A DNA stretch of 64,000 nucleotides from assembly GCF_016219575.1 (NCBI RefSeq), contig NZ_JACRMG010000020.1, forward strand, positions 124,001 to 188,000. The letters are read 5' to 3'. This document shows positions 8,951 through 16,769 of this stretch, one piece after another; the first letter of the stretch is position 1; each line of letters opens with the position of its first letter. Below the pieces are notes generated by a model. It was not told the DNA's origin, did no database searches, and worked only from the letters and a program-made list of their open reading frames with translations. The DNA is from Bradyrhizobium sp. (GTDB lineage Bacteria > Pseudomonadota > Alphaproteobacteria > Rhizobiales > Xanthobacteraceae). Position numbers and translations under genes: made by a program.

Positions 8951-8964
8951 TTGATTGGGATCAA
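8951..8964 (-). promoter_or_regulatory. FixK/FNR box (TTGAT-N4-ATCAA)
   Basis: The sequence TTGATTGGGATCAA is a perfect copy of the anaerobox bound by FNR and FixK-type regulators. Its centre lies at about -40.5 from the transcription start inferred from the TATAAT at 8924-8929, which is the class-II activation position used by FixK2 in Bradyrhizobium. This predicts induction of the MacAB-type exporter under low oxygen. Confidence 0.7.
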
Positions 8965-9069
8965 GTCGATCTCCTGGAGTGGGAGGTGGAACATGATGAA
9001 GGATGCCGGAGCCCTGTCGCGTGACAAATTCAGCACGACGGGCAAAAGGGTGCGGATTGCCAGAAAGGT

Positions 9070-9209
9070 ATCAAGCCCAAACTCAAAAATATTTTGCTTT
9101 ATCGGAATTACGATTCACGGCATCAATCGCCTGTCCCGGTCCGCTGACGGGCGTTTCGCGATCGTCACGATACGTTGGGCCAGTGATGCGATGGACGCGG
9201 CTATCTCAG
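9070..9209 (+). repeat. Dispersed repeat, short copy
   Basis: This stretch of about 140 bp matches the left part of the longer repeat at 13259-13399, with a common core GGGCGTTTCGCGATCGTCAC. It stops abruptly at CTATCTCAG and is followed within 30 bases by the duplicated 3' end of the amidohydrolase gene. The remaining intergenic bases from 8965 to 9069 show nothing recognisable. Confidence 0.85.
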
Positions 9210-9239
9210 TCGCTTCGGCTGCGGAGAGAGGTGGGCTTC

Positions 9240-9392
9240 CTCGCCGTCACCACCGACGGCTTCCGCCGCATCGGTGCGGAGCTTGCGCGGCTCGGATTGC
9301 CGACCGTGCTGGTGCAGGAAGGCGGCTATCTCTCGGACATTCTCGGCGCCAATTTGACGGCGGTGCTGGCGGGGTTCGAGGCGGCACGCTGA
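9240..9392 (+). pseudogene. Truncated 3' fragment of a histone deacetylase-family amidohydrolase gene
   Basis: These 153 bases code for the last 50 residues of the amidohydrolase encoded at 4416-5441, in frame and with the same stop codon. About nine base differences are seen, giving three residue changes in the sections I compared (Ala-Ile to Glu-Leu, Met to Val). Everything upstream of the fragment is unrelated: a piece of dispersed repeat lies there instead of the catalytic domain. A chimeric open frame from 9003 would fuse this tail to repeat-derived codons and is unlikely to make a functional protein. The fragment and the intact copy bracket the MacAB-type module as direct repeats. Confidence 0.88.
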
Positions 9393-9413
9393 CGGCCTTG
9401 GCTCGTCGGCAAC

Positions 9414-10325
9414 TCATGGCAGCGTTCGCTCATGCTGATGCGCCAGCGTCTTCCGCGCGATGGCGACAAATGCTTGTGCGGCCGGCGACAGCGTTCGGCC
9501 CTCGCGCCGCAGCAGCGACACGGCCCGCGTGATGGCCGGCCGCGTCAGCGGCCTTGCGGCCAATGTCGGAAACTGGTCGGCCGGCAGCATCGTCGCCGGC
9601 AGGATGGCGAGCCCCAGCCCCTGCGCGGTCATGGCAAGCGCAGTATTGATCAGCGTCACCTCGTAGGTCGGCGTCAGGCGTTTGCCCGCATCGCCGAGCG
9701 CCCGGTCGATCTGCATGCGGATTCGCGTTTCGCGACGCATGGCGATCGTCGGCTGTTGCGCCAGTTCGTCCCAGGTCAGCGAGCGCCGCGCGGCAAACTC
9801 GCCGGTGCGGCGGCCGATCGCGCTCAGCCGCCCGCTGATCATGGTTTCGATCGTCATTTCCGCAATCTCGCCCTCGACGCTGCCGATGGCGAACTCCGCA
9901 TCGCTCGCCATCATCCGCGGCACCAGATCGTCGGCGGCGACGTCGCGCATGTCGACGTCGATGTCGGGATATGCCGCGCGGAACCGCGCCAGCACCCGCG
10001 GCAGCAGGGCCGAGGCCGTGCCGGCGGAAGCGAGAAACGCGACGCGTCCGGCGCGTGCCTCGGCGAGATCGCGCATGCGCCGCGACAAGCCGTCCGCGTC
10101 GTTGAGCATTCGTTCGGCGGCATGAAAGGCCTCTTCGGCCGCCGGTGTCGGCTGCACGGCGCGCGTGGAGCGGTCGAACAGTTTCACGCCGAGCTGGGAT
10201 TCCAGTTGCTGGATCAGCAGGCTCGCGGCCGACTGCGTGATTCCGAGCTCTCGCGCGGCCCGCGTGATGCTGCGCGCGCGATAGACGCCGGCGAACGCCC
10301 GAAGCTGCCGCAGGGTGACATTCAT
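9414..10325 (-). CDS. LysR-family transcriptional regulator
   Basis: This 303-residue DNA-binding protein has an N-terminal winged helix-turn-helix (residues 3-60, 'RQLRAFAGVYRARSITRAA' followed by 'GITQSAASLLIQQLE') and a C-terminal periplasmic-binding-protein-like effector domain from about residue 90. It is divergent from the FAD hydroxylase gene, the usual arrangement in which a LysR protein controls its neighbour in response to the substrate or a product. A candidate operator lies at 10334-10349. The likely inducer is an aromatic compound, inferred from context only. Confidence 0.93.
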   Translation of the reverse strand: MNVTLRQLRAFAGVYRARSITRAARELGITQSAASLLIQQLESQLGVKLFDRSTRAVQPTPAAEEAFHAAERMLNDADGLSRRMRDLAEARAGRVAFLASAGTASALLPRVLARFRAAYPDIDVDMRDVAADDLVPRMMASDAEFAIGSVEGEIAEMTIETMISGRLSAIGRRTGEFAARRSLTWDELAQQPTIAMRRETRIRMQIDRALGDAGKRLTPTYEVTLINTALAMTAQGLGLAILPATMLPADQFPTLAARPLTRPAITRAVSLLRREGRTLSPAAQAFVAIARKTLAHQHERTLP

Positions 10326-10333
10326 AGGAAAAC

Positions 10334-10349
10334 CTCATCAATCAATGAG
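10334..10349. promoter_or_regulatory. Candidate LysR operator
   Basis: An inverted repeat CTCAT-N6-ATGAG lies eight bases before the LysR gene start, in the 122-base region shared with the divergent hydroxylase gene. A further CTCAT occurs at 10365. The size and place fit LysR sites, but the arms are short. Confidence 0.4.
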
Positions 10350-10447
10350 TTCTTTCAGACTTATCTCATAAAGCATGCTTTTCTAGAATGCACCCCGCAC
10401 CGCAACGACGGGGCGCCGCAAGGCAGGCAAGGGCGATGGGGGAGGCG

Positions 10448-12127
10448 ATGAAGACGCAGGTACTGATCGTGGGCGCCGGTCCGGTGGGGCTCACGGCAGC
10501 CATGGATCTGGCGTCGCGCGGCATCGACGTTCTGGTTGCCGAAATCCGGCACGCCGGCGATCCGCCCAGCGTCAAGTGCAATCACGTCTCTGCCCGCTCG
10601 ATGGAAGTCTTTCGCCGGCTCGGCGTGGCCGCAAGGCTGCGCGCAGCGGGATTGCCCGCGGACTTCCCCAATGATTGCTCATACCGGACCACTGCGACCG
10701 GCATCGAACTCTGCCGCATCGAAATTCCTGGCCGCTCGACCCGCTACAGCGCAACCGGCGGTCCCGATACGTGGTGGCCGACGCCGGAGCCGCCGCACCG
10801 CATCAACCAGATCTATCTCGAGCCGATCCTGTTCAGCCATGCGGTCGCCCAGCCGCGCATCACCATTCTGGCGCGCACGGAGGTCGTGGCGATCGAACAG
10901 AACGAAGCGGGTGTCGTTGTACGGGCCTGCAACCTCGATGACGGCAGTTCGATCCGGATCGAAGCCGCCTATGCGATCGGGTGCGACGGGAGCCGCTCGC
11001 TGGTTCGCAAGTCGATCGGCGCGAGCCTGTCGGGGACCGAAGTGATCCAGCGCGTGCAGTCGACCTACATCGAGGCGCCGCAGCTCAGGGAATTGATGGC
11101 GCCGCACAAGCCCGCCTGGATGGTGCTCTCGCTCAACCCTCGCCGCTCGGGTACCACGGTTGCCATCGACGGTCATGATCGCTGGCTGATTCACAATCAC
11201 CTCAGGCCTGACGAGCCCGAGTTCGACTCCGTCGACCGCGACTGGGCCATCCGCGCCATCCTGGGCGTCGGCGCGGATTTCCAGTATCGCATCATCAGCA
11301 GGGAAGACTGGGTCGGACGCCGGCTGGTCGCCGATCGATTCCGCGATCGCAGGATATTCATCTGCGGTGACGCTGCGCATCTGTGGATGCCCTATGCCGG
11401 CTATGGCATGAATGCGGGGATCGCGGATGCCGTCGATCTCTGCTGGCAATTGGCCGCGCATCTGAACGGATGGGCGCCGGCGTCGATCCTCGACGCCTAC
11501 GAGGCGGAGCGCCAGCCGATCACCGAGCAGGTGTCGCGCTTTGCGATGGACCATGCACTTGCCATGATGGCGCAGCGTGGTGGCGTGCCCGTCGAGATCG
11601 AGGACGATACGCCGCGCGGTCATGCGGCGCGCGCCGCACTGGCCAGGGCGGCCTATGATCTCAACGTCCAGCAATATTGCTGTGCCGGATTGAATTTCGG
11701 CTACTACTACGACGCCTCGCCGATCATCGCCTATGACGGCGAGACCCCGCCGTCCTACACGATGGGCGGCTTCACGCCGTCGACCGTTCCCGGCGCGCGC
11801 GCGCCACACCTGTTCCTGCGCGACGGCCGGTCGCTCTATGACGCGTTCGGTCCCGGCTACACCCTGCTGCGGCTTGATCCGGCGATCGGCGTTGCGCCGT
11901 TGCTCGCCGCCGCGGAGAAGCGCGGCGTGCCGCTTGCGCTGGTCGACCTGATGCCGGGCGATACCGGCAATGCCTATGCCGAGAAGCTGGTGCTGGTGCG
12001 GCCGGACCAGCATATCGCCTGGCGCGGACAGGTCGCGCCTGAGGATCCCGATGCGCTGATCGCGCGCATCACGGGCGCTGCGGGCGTCGCGGCGGGAGCA
12101 AGGCCTGCTGTCGCGGTGCCGGCCTGA
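10448..12127 (+). CDS. FAD-dependent aromatic hydroxylase (PheA/TfdB/MhpA-type monooxygenase)
   Basis: This 559-residue flavoprotein belongs to the NAD(P)H-dependent group that hydroxylates phenolic rings. It shows the Rossmann motif 'VLIVGAGPVGLTAAMDLA' at the N-terminus, the 'CDGSRSLVRKSIG' DG motif in the middle, the 'FICGDAAHLWMPYAGYG' GD motif, and a C-terminal thioredoxin-like domain ending near the stop codon. I chose the ATG at 10448 because GGGGGAGG precedes it; earlier in-frame ATGs at 10388 and 10436 lack such a site. It is divergent from the LysR gene and 66 bases ahead of a TctC-type receptor gene, suggesting a small uptake-and-degradation unit for an aromatic acid. Confidence 0.9.
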   Translation: MKTQVLIVGAGPVGLTAAMDLASRGIDVLVAEIRHAGDPPSVKCNHVSARSMEVFRRLGVAARLRAAGLPADFPNDCSYRTTATGIELCRIEIPGRSTRYSATGGPDTWWPTPEPPHRINQIYLEPILFSHAVAQPRITILARTEVVAIEQNEAGVVVRACNLDDGSSIRIEAAYAIGCDGSRSLVRKSIGASLSGTEVIQRVQSTYIEAPQLRELMAPHKPAWMVLSLNPRRSGTTVAIDGHDRWLIHNHLRPDEPEFDSVDRDWAIRAILGVGADFQYRIISREDWVGRRLVADRFRDRRIFICGDAAHLWMPYAGYGMNAGIADAVDLCWQLAAHLNGWAPASILDAYEAERQPITEQVSRFAMDHALAMMAQRGGVPVEIEDDTPRGHAARAALARAAYDLNVQQYCCAGLNFGYYYDASPIIAYDGETPPSYTMGGFTPSTVPGARAPHLFLRDGRSLYDAFGPGYTLLRLDPAIGVAPLLAAAEKRGVPLALVDLMPGDTGNAYAEKLVLVRPDQHIAWRGQVAPEDPDALIARITGAAGVAAGARPAVAVPA

Positions 12128-12193
12128 CAGGAAATCGGTGAGCGTGCCGCGGCGGTCCGCCGGCAGGAAGAAGCAGACCCGGAGGGAGGAAAT

Positions 12194-13174
12194 ATGTTTC
12201 ATATCGGAAGGCGTCAGCTTTTGGCCGCGCTGCTCGGCGCGGCGATCGCCATCGTGCCGTTGCAGGTCTGCTACGCAGGCTATCCCGAGCAATTGATCAA
12301 GATCATCGTCACGTTCCCGCCGGGCGGCAGCGCCGACATCGTGATCCGTGCGCTCGAGCCCGTTGTCGCCGCCGATCTCAAGCAGGGTCTGGTGATCGAG
12401 AACCGCGCAGGCGCCGGCGGCAACATCGGTATGGCCGCGGTCGCCCAGGCCAAGCCGGACGGCTACACGCTCGGCGTGGCGCCCGCCGGCGCGCTGACGG
12501 TCAATCCGCACTTGAACCAGGGGATGCCCTTCGATCCCAGGGATCTCGCGCCGATCACGCTGCTTGCGGAAATCCCCTTTGTCCTCGTCGCGTCCGCCGA
12601 CGTGCCGGCGCGCAACACGGCAGAGCTGATTGCGCTTGCCAAATCGCAGCCAGGCAAGCTGTCGATCGGCCATGGCGGCAATTCGACCGCGATGCACCTG
12701 ACCGCGGCCCTGTTCGCGCACAAGGCAGGCGTCACCATGGAACTGGTCCCCTATCGCGGCACGGCGCCGGCGGCTGTCGACGTGCTCGCCGGCCATGTCC
12801 CTTTCGCGGTGCTGGATATCCCTGCGTCGCGGCAGTTGATCCTCGATGGCAAGCTCAAACCCATCGGCGTTTCCTCCGCGCGCCGGTTGCCGTCCTTGCC
12901 CGATGTGCCGACGCTGGCCGAGAGCGGCATCGCCGGCTTCGAGTCCGTCGGCTGGTTCGGTCTCGTTGCGCCTGCCGGCACGCCGGCCGAGATCATTGCG
13001 AAGCTCAACGACGCCTTCGTCAAGGCGCTGAAGGATCCCGCAGTGGTCGAGAAAATCCGCACCCTCGGCGCCGAGCCGTCGCCGACGTCGCCGGGGGACT
13101 TCGCGCGCTTCATCGGGAGCGAGAGCGAAAAATGGGGCAAGCTCGTCAAGGAGGCCGGCATCAAGGCCAACTGA
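12194..13174 (+). CDS. TctC/Bug-family periplasmic substrate-binding protein
   Basis: This 326-residue exported receptor has a signal peptide (residues 1-28, ending 'VCYAG') and then the Bug signature 'YPEQLIKIIVTFPPGG' followed by 'VIENRAGAGGNIG' and 'DGYTLG'. The ATG at 12194 follows GGAGGGAGGAA. As with the receptor at 3401-4372, no TctA/TctB membrane genes are nearby. Its place after an FAD hydroxylase under a LysR regulator suggests that it binds the hydroxylase substrate or a related aromatic or carboxylic acid, which is inference. The two Bug proteins in the window are clearly related but not recent duplicates. Confidence 0.92.
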   Translation: MFHIGRRQLLAALLGAAIAIVPLQVCYAGYPEQLIKIIVTFPPGGSADIVIRALEPVVAADLKQGLVIENRAGAGGNIGMAAVAQAKPDGYTLGVAPAGALTVNPHLNQGMPFDPRDLAPITLLAEIPFVLVASADVPARNTAELIALAKSQPGKLSIGHGGNSTAMHLTAALFAHKAGVTMELVPYRGTAPAAVDVLAGHVPFAVLDIPASRQLILDGKLKPIGVSSARRLPSLPDVPTLAESGIAGFESVGWFGLVAPAGTPAEIIAKLNDAFVKALKDPAVVEKIRTLGAEPSPTSPGDFARFIGSESEKWGKLVKEAGIKAN

Positions 13175-13217
13175 CCGCGGGCATGGCCGGCGTTCGCTGC
13201 CGGCGTTCGCTAGCCAA

Positions 13218-13740
13218 CTGCCCGACGGGCAAGTCAGTTCGGCCAGCCAGAATCGCTGTCAAGCCCCGACATCGAAAATAATTCGCTTTACACGAATTCT
13301 GATTTACGGTATGGATCGCGTGTCCCGGCCCGCTGAGGGGCGTTTCGCGATCGTCACGACACGTTGGGCCGGTGATGCGATGGACGTGGCTATCTCAGGC
13401 GTTTCGGCATGGTCCGTAAGGGGCATGGTCCGGGCGCCCGACGAAAGGGCGCCGCGTACGGCGAAGTCGTGTGGTCCTGGCGCCGCGACCCTGGCGTCTA
13501 TCCGGTCCGCCTGTGCGGGCCCGGCAACGGTGACAATAAAGGCCGCTCACCGGGGAGAGTACGTATAAGCCGTAAAGCCATTGCGCGGGGAAAGCCGGGT
13601 TGCCTCGGCTGTACCTGTCAGATCCGTGTGCATCTTCTGTAGCACTTTTCGCACACGGCAATGCGGGCGCAGCCAGCGCCCGGCTTTCCCTGCGCCCTCT
13701 TCAAGGAAAGAGGGCCGACGACATGCAAAAACCCGGGCAG
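13218..13740 (+). repeat. Long dispersed repeat of Bradyrhizobium type
   Basis: This non-coding stretch begins near CAACTGCCCGACGGGCAA, includes the segment shared with 9070-9209 (13259-13399), and continues through GTGTGGTCCTGGCGCCGCGA and AAGCCGTAAAGCCATTGCGC. From memory, near-identical sequence recurs many times in Bradyrhizobium genomes. Several short open frames inside it have no coding character. With the hairpin at 13845-13933 it accounts for most of the gene-free stretch from 13175 to 13986. Confidence 0.75.
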
Positions 13741-13844
13741 ACCATGCCGCGGGAACGATCGCGCTCATCCCTCACGCTGTTTGAAATTTGAAGCCGCAAC
13801 CTCGGTGTCGTCCCGTACAAGCGAGCGATAGTTGTAGCGAAAGT

Positions 13845-13933
13845 CGTAGGATGGGTTGAGCGCAGCGAAACCCATCATCGCATCCGCAGAAAGAAAAGTG
13901 ATGGGTTTCGCGAAGGGCTCAACCCATCCTACG
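13845..13933. repeat. Long hairpin repeat
   Basis: Perfect 16-bp arms (13845-13860 and 13918-13933, CGTAGGATGGGTTGAG and its complement) enclose a second nested pair of 13 bp (13865-13877 and 13899-13911). It lies 50 bases after the end of the convergent malic enzyme gene. A related but different hairpin occurs at 59773-59855. Confidence 0.85.
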
Positions 13934-13986
13934 GCTGTGGTTATGGGTCCCGGCGTGCGCCGGGACGACAGTACTATGCCCCGCCC

Positions 13987-15684
13987 TCAATAATGCGGGT
14001 CGTACATCTGCTTTTCGACGAACCCCGACAGGTCGTTCGGCGGCGGGCCGTCGGCGAGGCCGTTCTGCCAGGCGACGTTGGCAACTGCGGTCGCGATGCG
14101 CGCGGAGACCTCGCGGATGCGCGGCAGCGCCGGATAGAGGCTGCCCTGGTCGAGATCGTCGGGGTTGACGCAGTCGGCGAGCGTATGCGCCGCCGTCATG
14201 AACATCTCGTCGGTCACCAGCCGCGATCCGCTGGCGATCGCACCGAGGCCGACGCCGGGGAAGATGTAGGAATTGTTGCCCTGGCGCGGCACGAAGGTCT
14301 TGCCGTTCAGCTTCACCGGATCGTAGGGACTGCCGCAGGCGAACAGTGCGCGTCCCTCGGTGTAGCGATAGGCCTCCTCCGCCGAACATTCCGCCTTCGA
14401 GGTGGGATTGGAAAGCGCGAACACGATCGGCCGCGCGTTGAGCTCAGCCATCATGCGCAGCACCTCCGGCGTGAAGGCGCCGCCGACGGCGGCCACGCCG
14501 ACGATCGCTGTCGGCTTCAGTGTTTTGATCGCGGTGGCAAAGTCGGCAATCCCTGCGTGATCGTGGGCGTAGCGCAGCTTGTGGCCGGAAAGGCCGTCGC
14601 GGCCGCGCACGACGAGGCCGCGCGAATCCACCAGCCAGTTGCGCCGCAACGCCTCCGCCTCGGACATGCCCTCGGCCATCATCGCTGACACCACGAGGTC
14701 GGCAATACCGGTGGCGGCTTCGCCGGCGCCGAGGAACAGCAGCCTCTGGTCGGCGAGCTTGCCGCCGCTGACGCGCAGCGCCGAGAACAGCCCGGCGAGC
14801 GCCACCGCTGCGGTACCCTGGATGTCGTCGTTGAAGACGGGGGCCTCGCTGCGGTATTTGTGCAAGAAGCGAAAGGCCGAATGGTTGGCGAAATCCTCGA
14901 ACTGGATCAGCACGCCCGGAAAGGTCTTGCGCGCCGCTGTCATGAACTCGTCGACGAATTCGTCATAGGCGGCTCCGGTCAGGCGCTTCTGCCGCAGGCC
15001 GAGATAATAGGGATCGCGCAGCAGCTCCTCGTTGTTGGTGCCGACGTCTAGCACGACCGGCAGGCACAGCTCGGGATGTACGCCCGCGCAGGCCGAATAA
15101 AGCGACAGCTTGCCGACGGGAATGCCCATGCCGTTGGCGCCGAGATCGCCGAGCCCCAGGATGCGCTCGCCGTCGGTGACGACGATCAGCTTCGCCTGAT
15201 AGGGCCAGTTCTTCAGCACCTCGGCGATTTTCCCGCGCTCGTTGGCGGAAATGAACATGCCGCGCGGACGCTGGAAGATCAGGCCGTATTTCTGGCAGGC
15301 GAGCCCCACCGTCGGCGTGTAGATGATCGGCTGGATCTCGTCGATGTTGTCGCAGACGACGCGGAAGAACAGTGCTTCATTGCGGTCGTGCAGCGCGTTG
15401 AGCGCGACATACTTCTCGAGATCGGTGGGCAGGTTGCGCAAATTGATCAGCACGCGATCGGCCTGTTCCTGCATCGTCAGCACGCAGGGCGGCAGCAGGC
15501 CGCGCAATCCGAACCGGTCGCGCTCGGCTTCCGAAAACGCGGTGCCCTTGTTGAGAAGCGGATCGCGGAGCAGGGTCATGCCGTGCAGCAACGTCATGTC
15601 CTGGAATGGCGCCGGCTGTTTGCCGATCTTGTCAGGCTGGTGCACGCGTTCCCCCACACAATACTTCGAGGCGATGATAGTCAC
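13987..15684 (-). CDS. NAD-dependent malic enzyme
   Basis: This cytoplasmic enzyme of about 565 residues oxidatively decarboxylates malate to pyruvate. It is the large eukaryote-like form: 'IIYTPTVG' carries the catalytic tyrosine (about residue 122), 'GLGDLGANGMGIPVGK' lies at 177-192, 'FEDFANHSAF' and 'FNDDIQGTAAVA' bind metal and substrate, and 'FLGAGEAATGIADLV' is the dinucleotide fold. Unlike many rhizobial malic enzymes it lacks a C-terminal phosphotransacetylase domain. The start is uncertain: the frame opens at a GTG at 15684 without a clear ribosome-binding site, and GTG codons about 10 and 14 residues further in are alternatives. It appears monocistronic. Confidence 0.92.
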   Translation of the reverse strand: MTIIASKYCVGERVHQPDKIGKQPAPFQDMTLLHGMTLLRDPLLNKGTAFSEAERDRFGLRGLLPPCVLTMQEQADRVLINLRNLPTDLEKYVALNALHDRNEALFFRVVCDNIDEIQPIIYTPTVGLACQKYGLIFQRPRGMFISANERGKIAEVLKNWPYQAKLIVVTDGERILGLGDLGANGMGIPVGKLSLYSACAGVHPELCLPVVLDVGTNNEELLRDPYYLGLRQKRLTGAAYDEFVDEFMTAARKTFPGVLIQFEDFANHSAFRFLHKYRSEAPVFNDDIQGTAAVALAGLFSALRVSGGKLADQRLLFLGAGEAATGIADLVVSAMMAEGMSEAEALRRNWLVDSRGLVVRGRDGLSGHKLRYAHDHAGIADFATAIKTLKPTAIVGVAAVGGAFTPEVLRMMAELNARPIVFALSNPTSKAECSAEEAYRYTEGRALFACGSPYDPVKLNGKTFVPRQGNNSYIFPGVGLGAIASGSRLVTDEMFMTAAHTLADCVNPDDLDQGSLYPALPRIREVSARIATAVANVAWQNGLADGPPPNDLSGFVEKQMYDPHY

Positions 15685-15741
15685 ACCCGTTCGCGGCGGA
15701 AGGCAAGGCGAAATGCCGTTTGCGGCGATGCGGCAAGACGC

Positions 15742-16182
15742 CTATTCCTGCAGGAAAAGCCGGCGCGGAAGCTTGTAGGATCTTACCCATTCCTCCCACA
15801 CGACGTCGGTCGGAAGGAAGGCTTCCTGCACGACGATCCACGACGCGCCGCTGCGACGCAGCAGCACCAGGACGAGGTCGCTGTCGAGATCGGGAACATA
15901 ATCCCTGGCATATCGTGTTCTGCGATAGTCGATCCGCCCGCCCGCCTCGGTGCGCGGGTGCACTTCGGCAAATGCCCAGTCGCCGAATATGGCCAGCCGC
16001 TCGACCTCGAAGATGACCTTGATGCCGAGCCGCCGCTCGACCGGCACGCGCACGACGTCGAGGATCGCCTTTCGCTCGGGCGCACCGCGCGGGACGAGGA
16101 CGATCGACTGGGCCTCGGCGCGCGTGGACGGGAGGATGGCAGTGAGGGCGAGAGCGGCAAGTATCGTGCGTCGGGACAACAT
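15742..16182 (-). CDS. Exported protein of unknown function
   Basis: This 146-residue protein starts with 'MLSRRTILAALALTAILPS' and a probable cleavage after 'RAEA', so it is likely secreted to the periplasm. The mature part has no motif I recognise; it alternates charged and hydrophobic residues ('VPVERRLGIKVIFEVERLAI', 'DSDLVLVLLRRSGASWIVV') and reads like a small beta-rich fold. The frame extends to a further ATG at 16230, but the internal start places the signal peptide at the N-terminus. It is upstream of, and in the same direction as, the malic enzyme gene, with 57 bases between them. Confidence 0.7.
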   Translation of the reverse strand: MLSRRTILAALALTAILPSTRAEAQSIVLVPRGAPERKAILDVVRVPVERRLGIKVIFEVERLAIFGDWAFAEVHPRTEAGGRIDYRRTRYARDYVPDLDSDLVLVLLRRSGASWIVVQEAFLPTDVVWEEWVRSYKLPRRLFLQE

Positions 16183-16283
16183 GAGTGGTCCGTTCCGGAA
16201 AGTCGCGTGAACGCTACCGATACGGAACAACGGCGCGCGGCTCCTTGATACGGATCAACCCGCGGCGGGAGATGGCTTCCGCC

Positions 16284-16679
16284 TCATCCCGGCACCTTGA
16301 GCGCCAGCTGCGCGCGAAAGGGGATGCTGTAGGGGCCGACCAGCGCCGTGCCGTCGATATCGGCGGTGCCTTCGGCATAGCTGCCGGTGAATCCGCAGGT
16401 GACCTCGCGGCCGCCGAACACGAGGTTGAGGCCGGGCGCGTCGGTGTGCTGGTGCACGATCATCTCGCCGCGCCACTTGCCGCGGCTGAACGAGTAGGAG
16501 CCGGTGTAGTAGAAGAAGCTGTCGCCGCCCATGATGATGCCGCCCCTGAGCACGACGACGCCGGTGGCGCGGCCCTGCTTGACGCCCATCATTTCGATGC
16601 CGAGCGTGTACAGCCCGTCCCTCACGGACGGCTCGAATTCGGCCTCTGCGGGGCTGCCGGGTCCTTCCGCCACGCTCAC
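16284..16679 (-). CDS. GrlR-like small regulatory protein
   Basis: This 131-residue soluble protein has the repeated motif arrangement of the GrlR family: 'LYTLGIEMMG', 'GVVVLRGGIIMGGDSFFYYTGSY' (given here as the region around residues 40-63) and 'FGGREVTCGFTGSY'. GrlR of enteropathogenic E. coli is a lipocalin-like fold that sequesters the activator GrlA of type III secretion. Alphaproteobacterial members occur without that system, and their function is not known to me. The gene is downstream of the Ehr operon in the same direction, 90 bases after hyfI. No type III secretion gene is in the window. Confidence 0.6.
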   Translation of the reverse strand: MSVAEGPGSPAEAEFEPSVRDGLYTLGIEMMGVKQGRATGVVVLRGGIIMGGDSFFYYTGSYSFSRGKWRGEMIVHQHTDAPGLNLVFGGREVTCGFTGSYAEGTADIDGTALVGPYSIPFRAQLALKVPG

Positions 16680-16769
16680 GGTTCCGTTCCTTCATCCAGC
16701 GGTTGCCGCATTACACCCGCTTCCGCAACCCTTCGCAACGGACGCGCTGTCGCTGCCCGGATTTTGCGC

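Noticed and set aside
5442..9239. Island with its own integrase
   Set aside because: No recombinase gene lies between the 153-bp repeats; mobility, if any, would rest on host recombination.
9003..9392. 129-codon open frame ending in the amidohydrolase tail, as a real gene
   Set aside because: Its first 80 codons come from repeat and intergenic DNA and it lacks every catalytic residue; annotated as a gene fragment.
10679..12796. 705-codon open frame opposite the FAD hydroxylase and second TctC gene
   Set aside because: Spans two well-supported genes and has no recognisable protein features.
9070..13740. Repeats as insertion sequences
   Set aside because: No transposase frame, no terminal inverted repeats and no target duplication seen.
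13311..13784. Several short open frames in the long repeat
   Set aside because: They lie within a dispersed non-coding repeat, overlap each other and show no coding signature.
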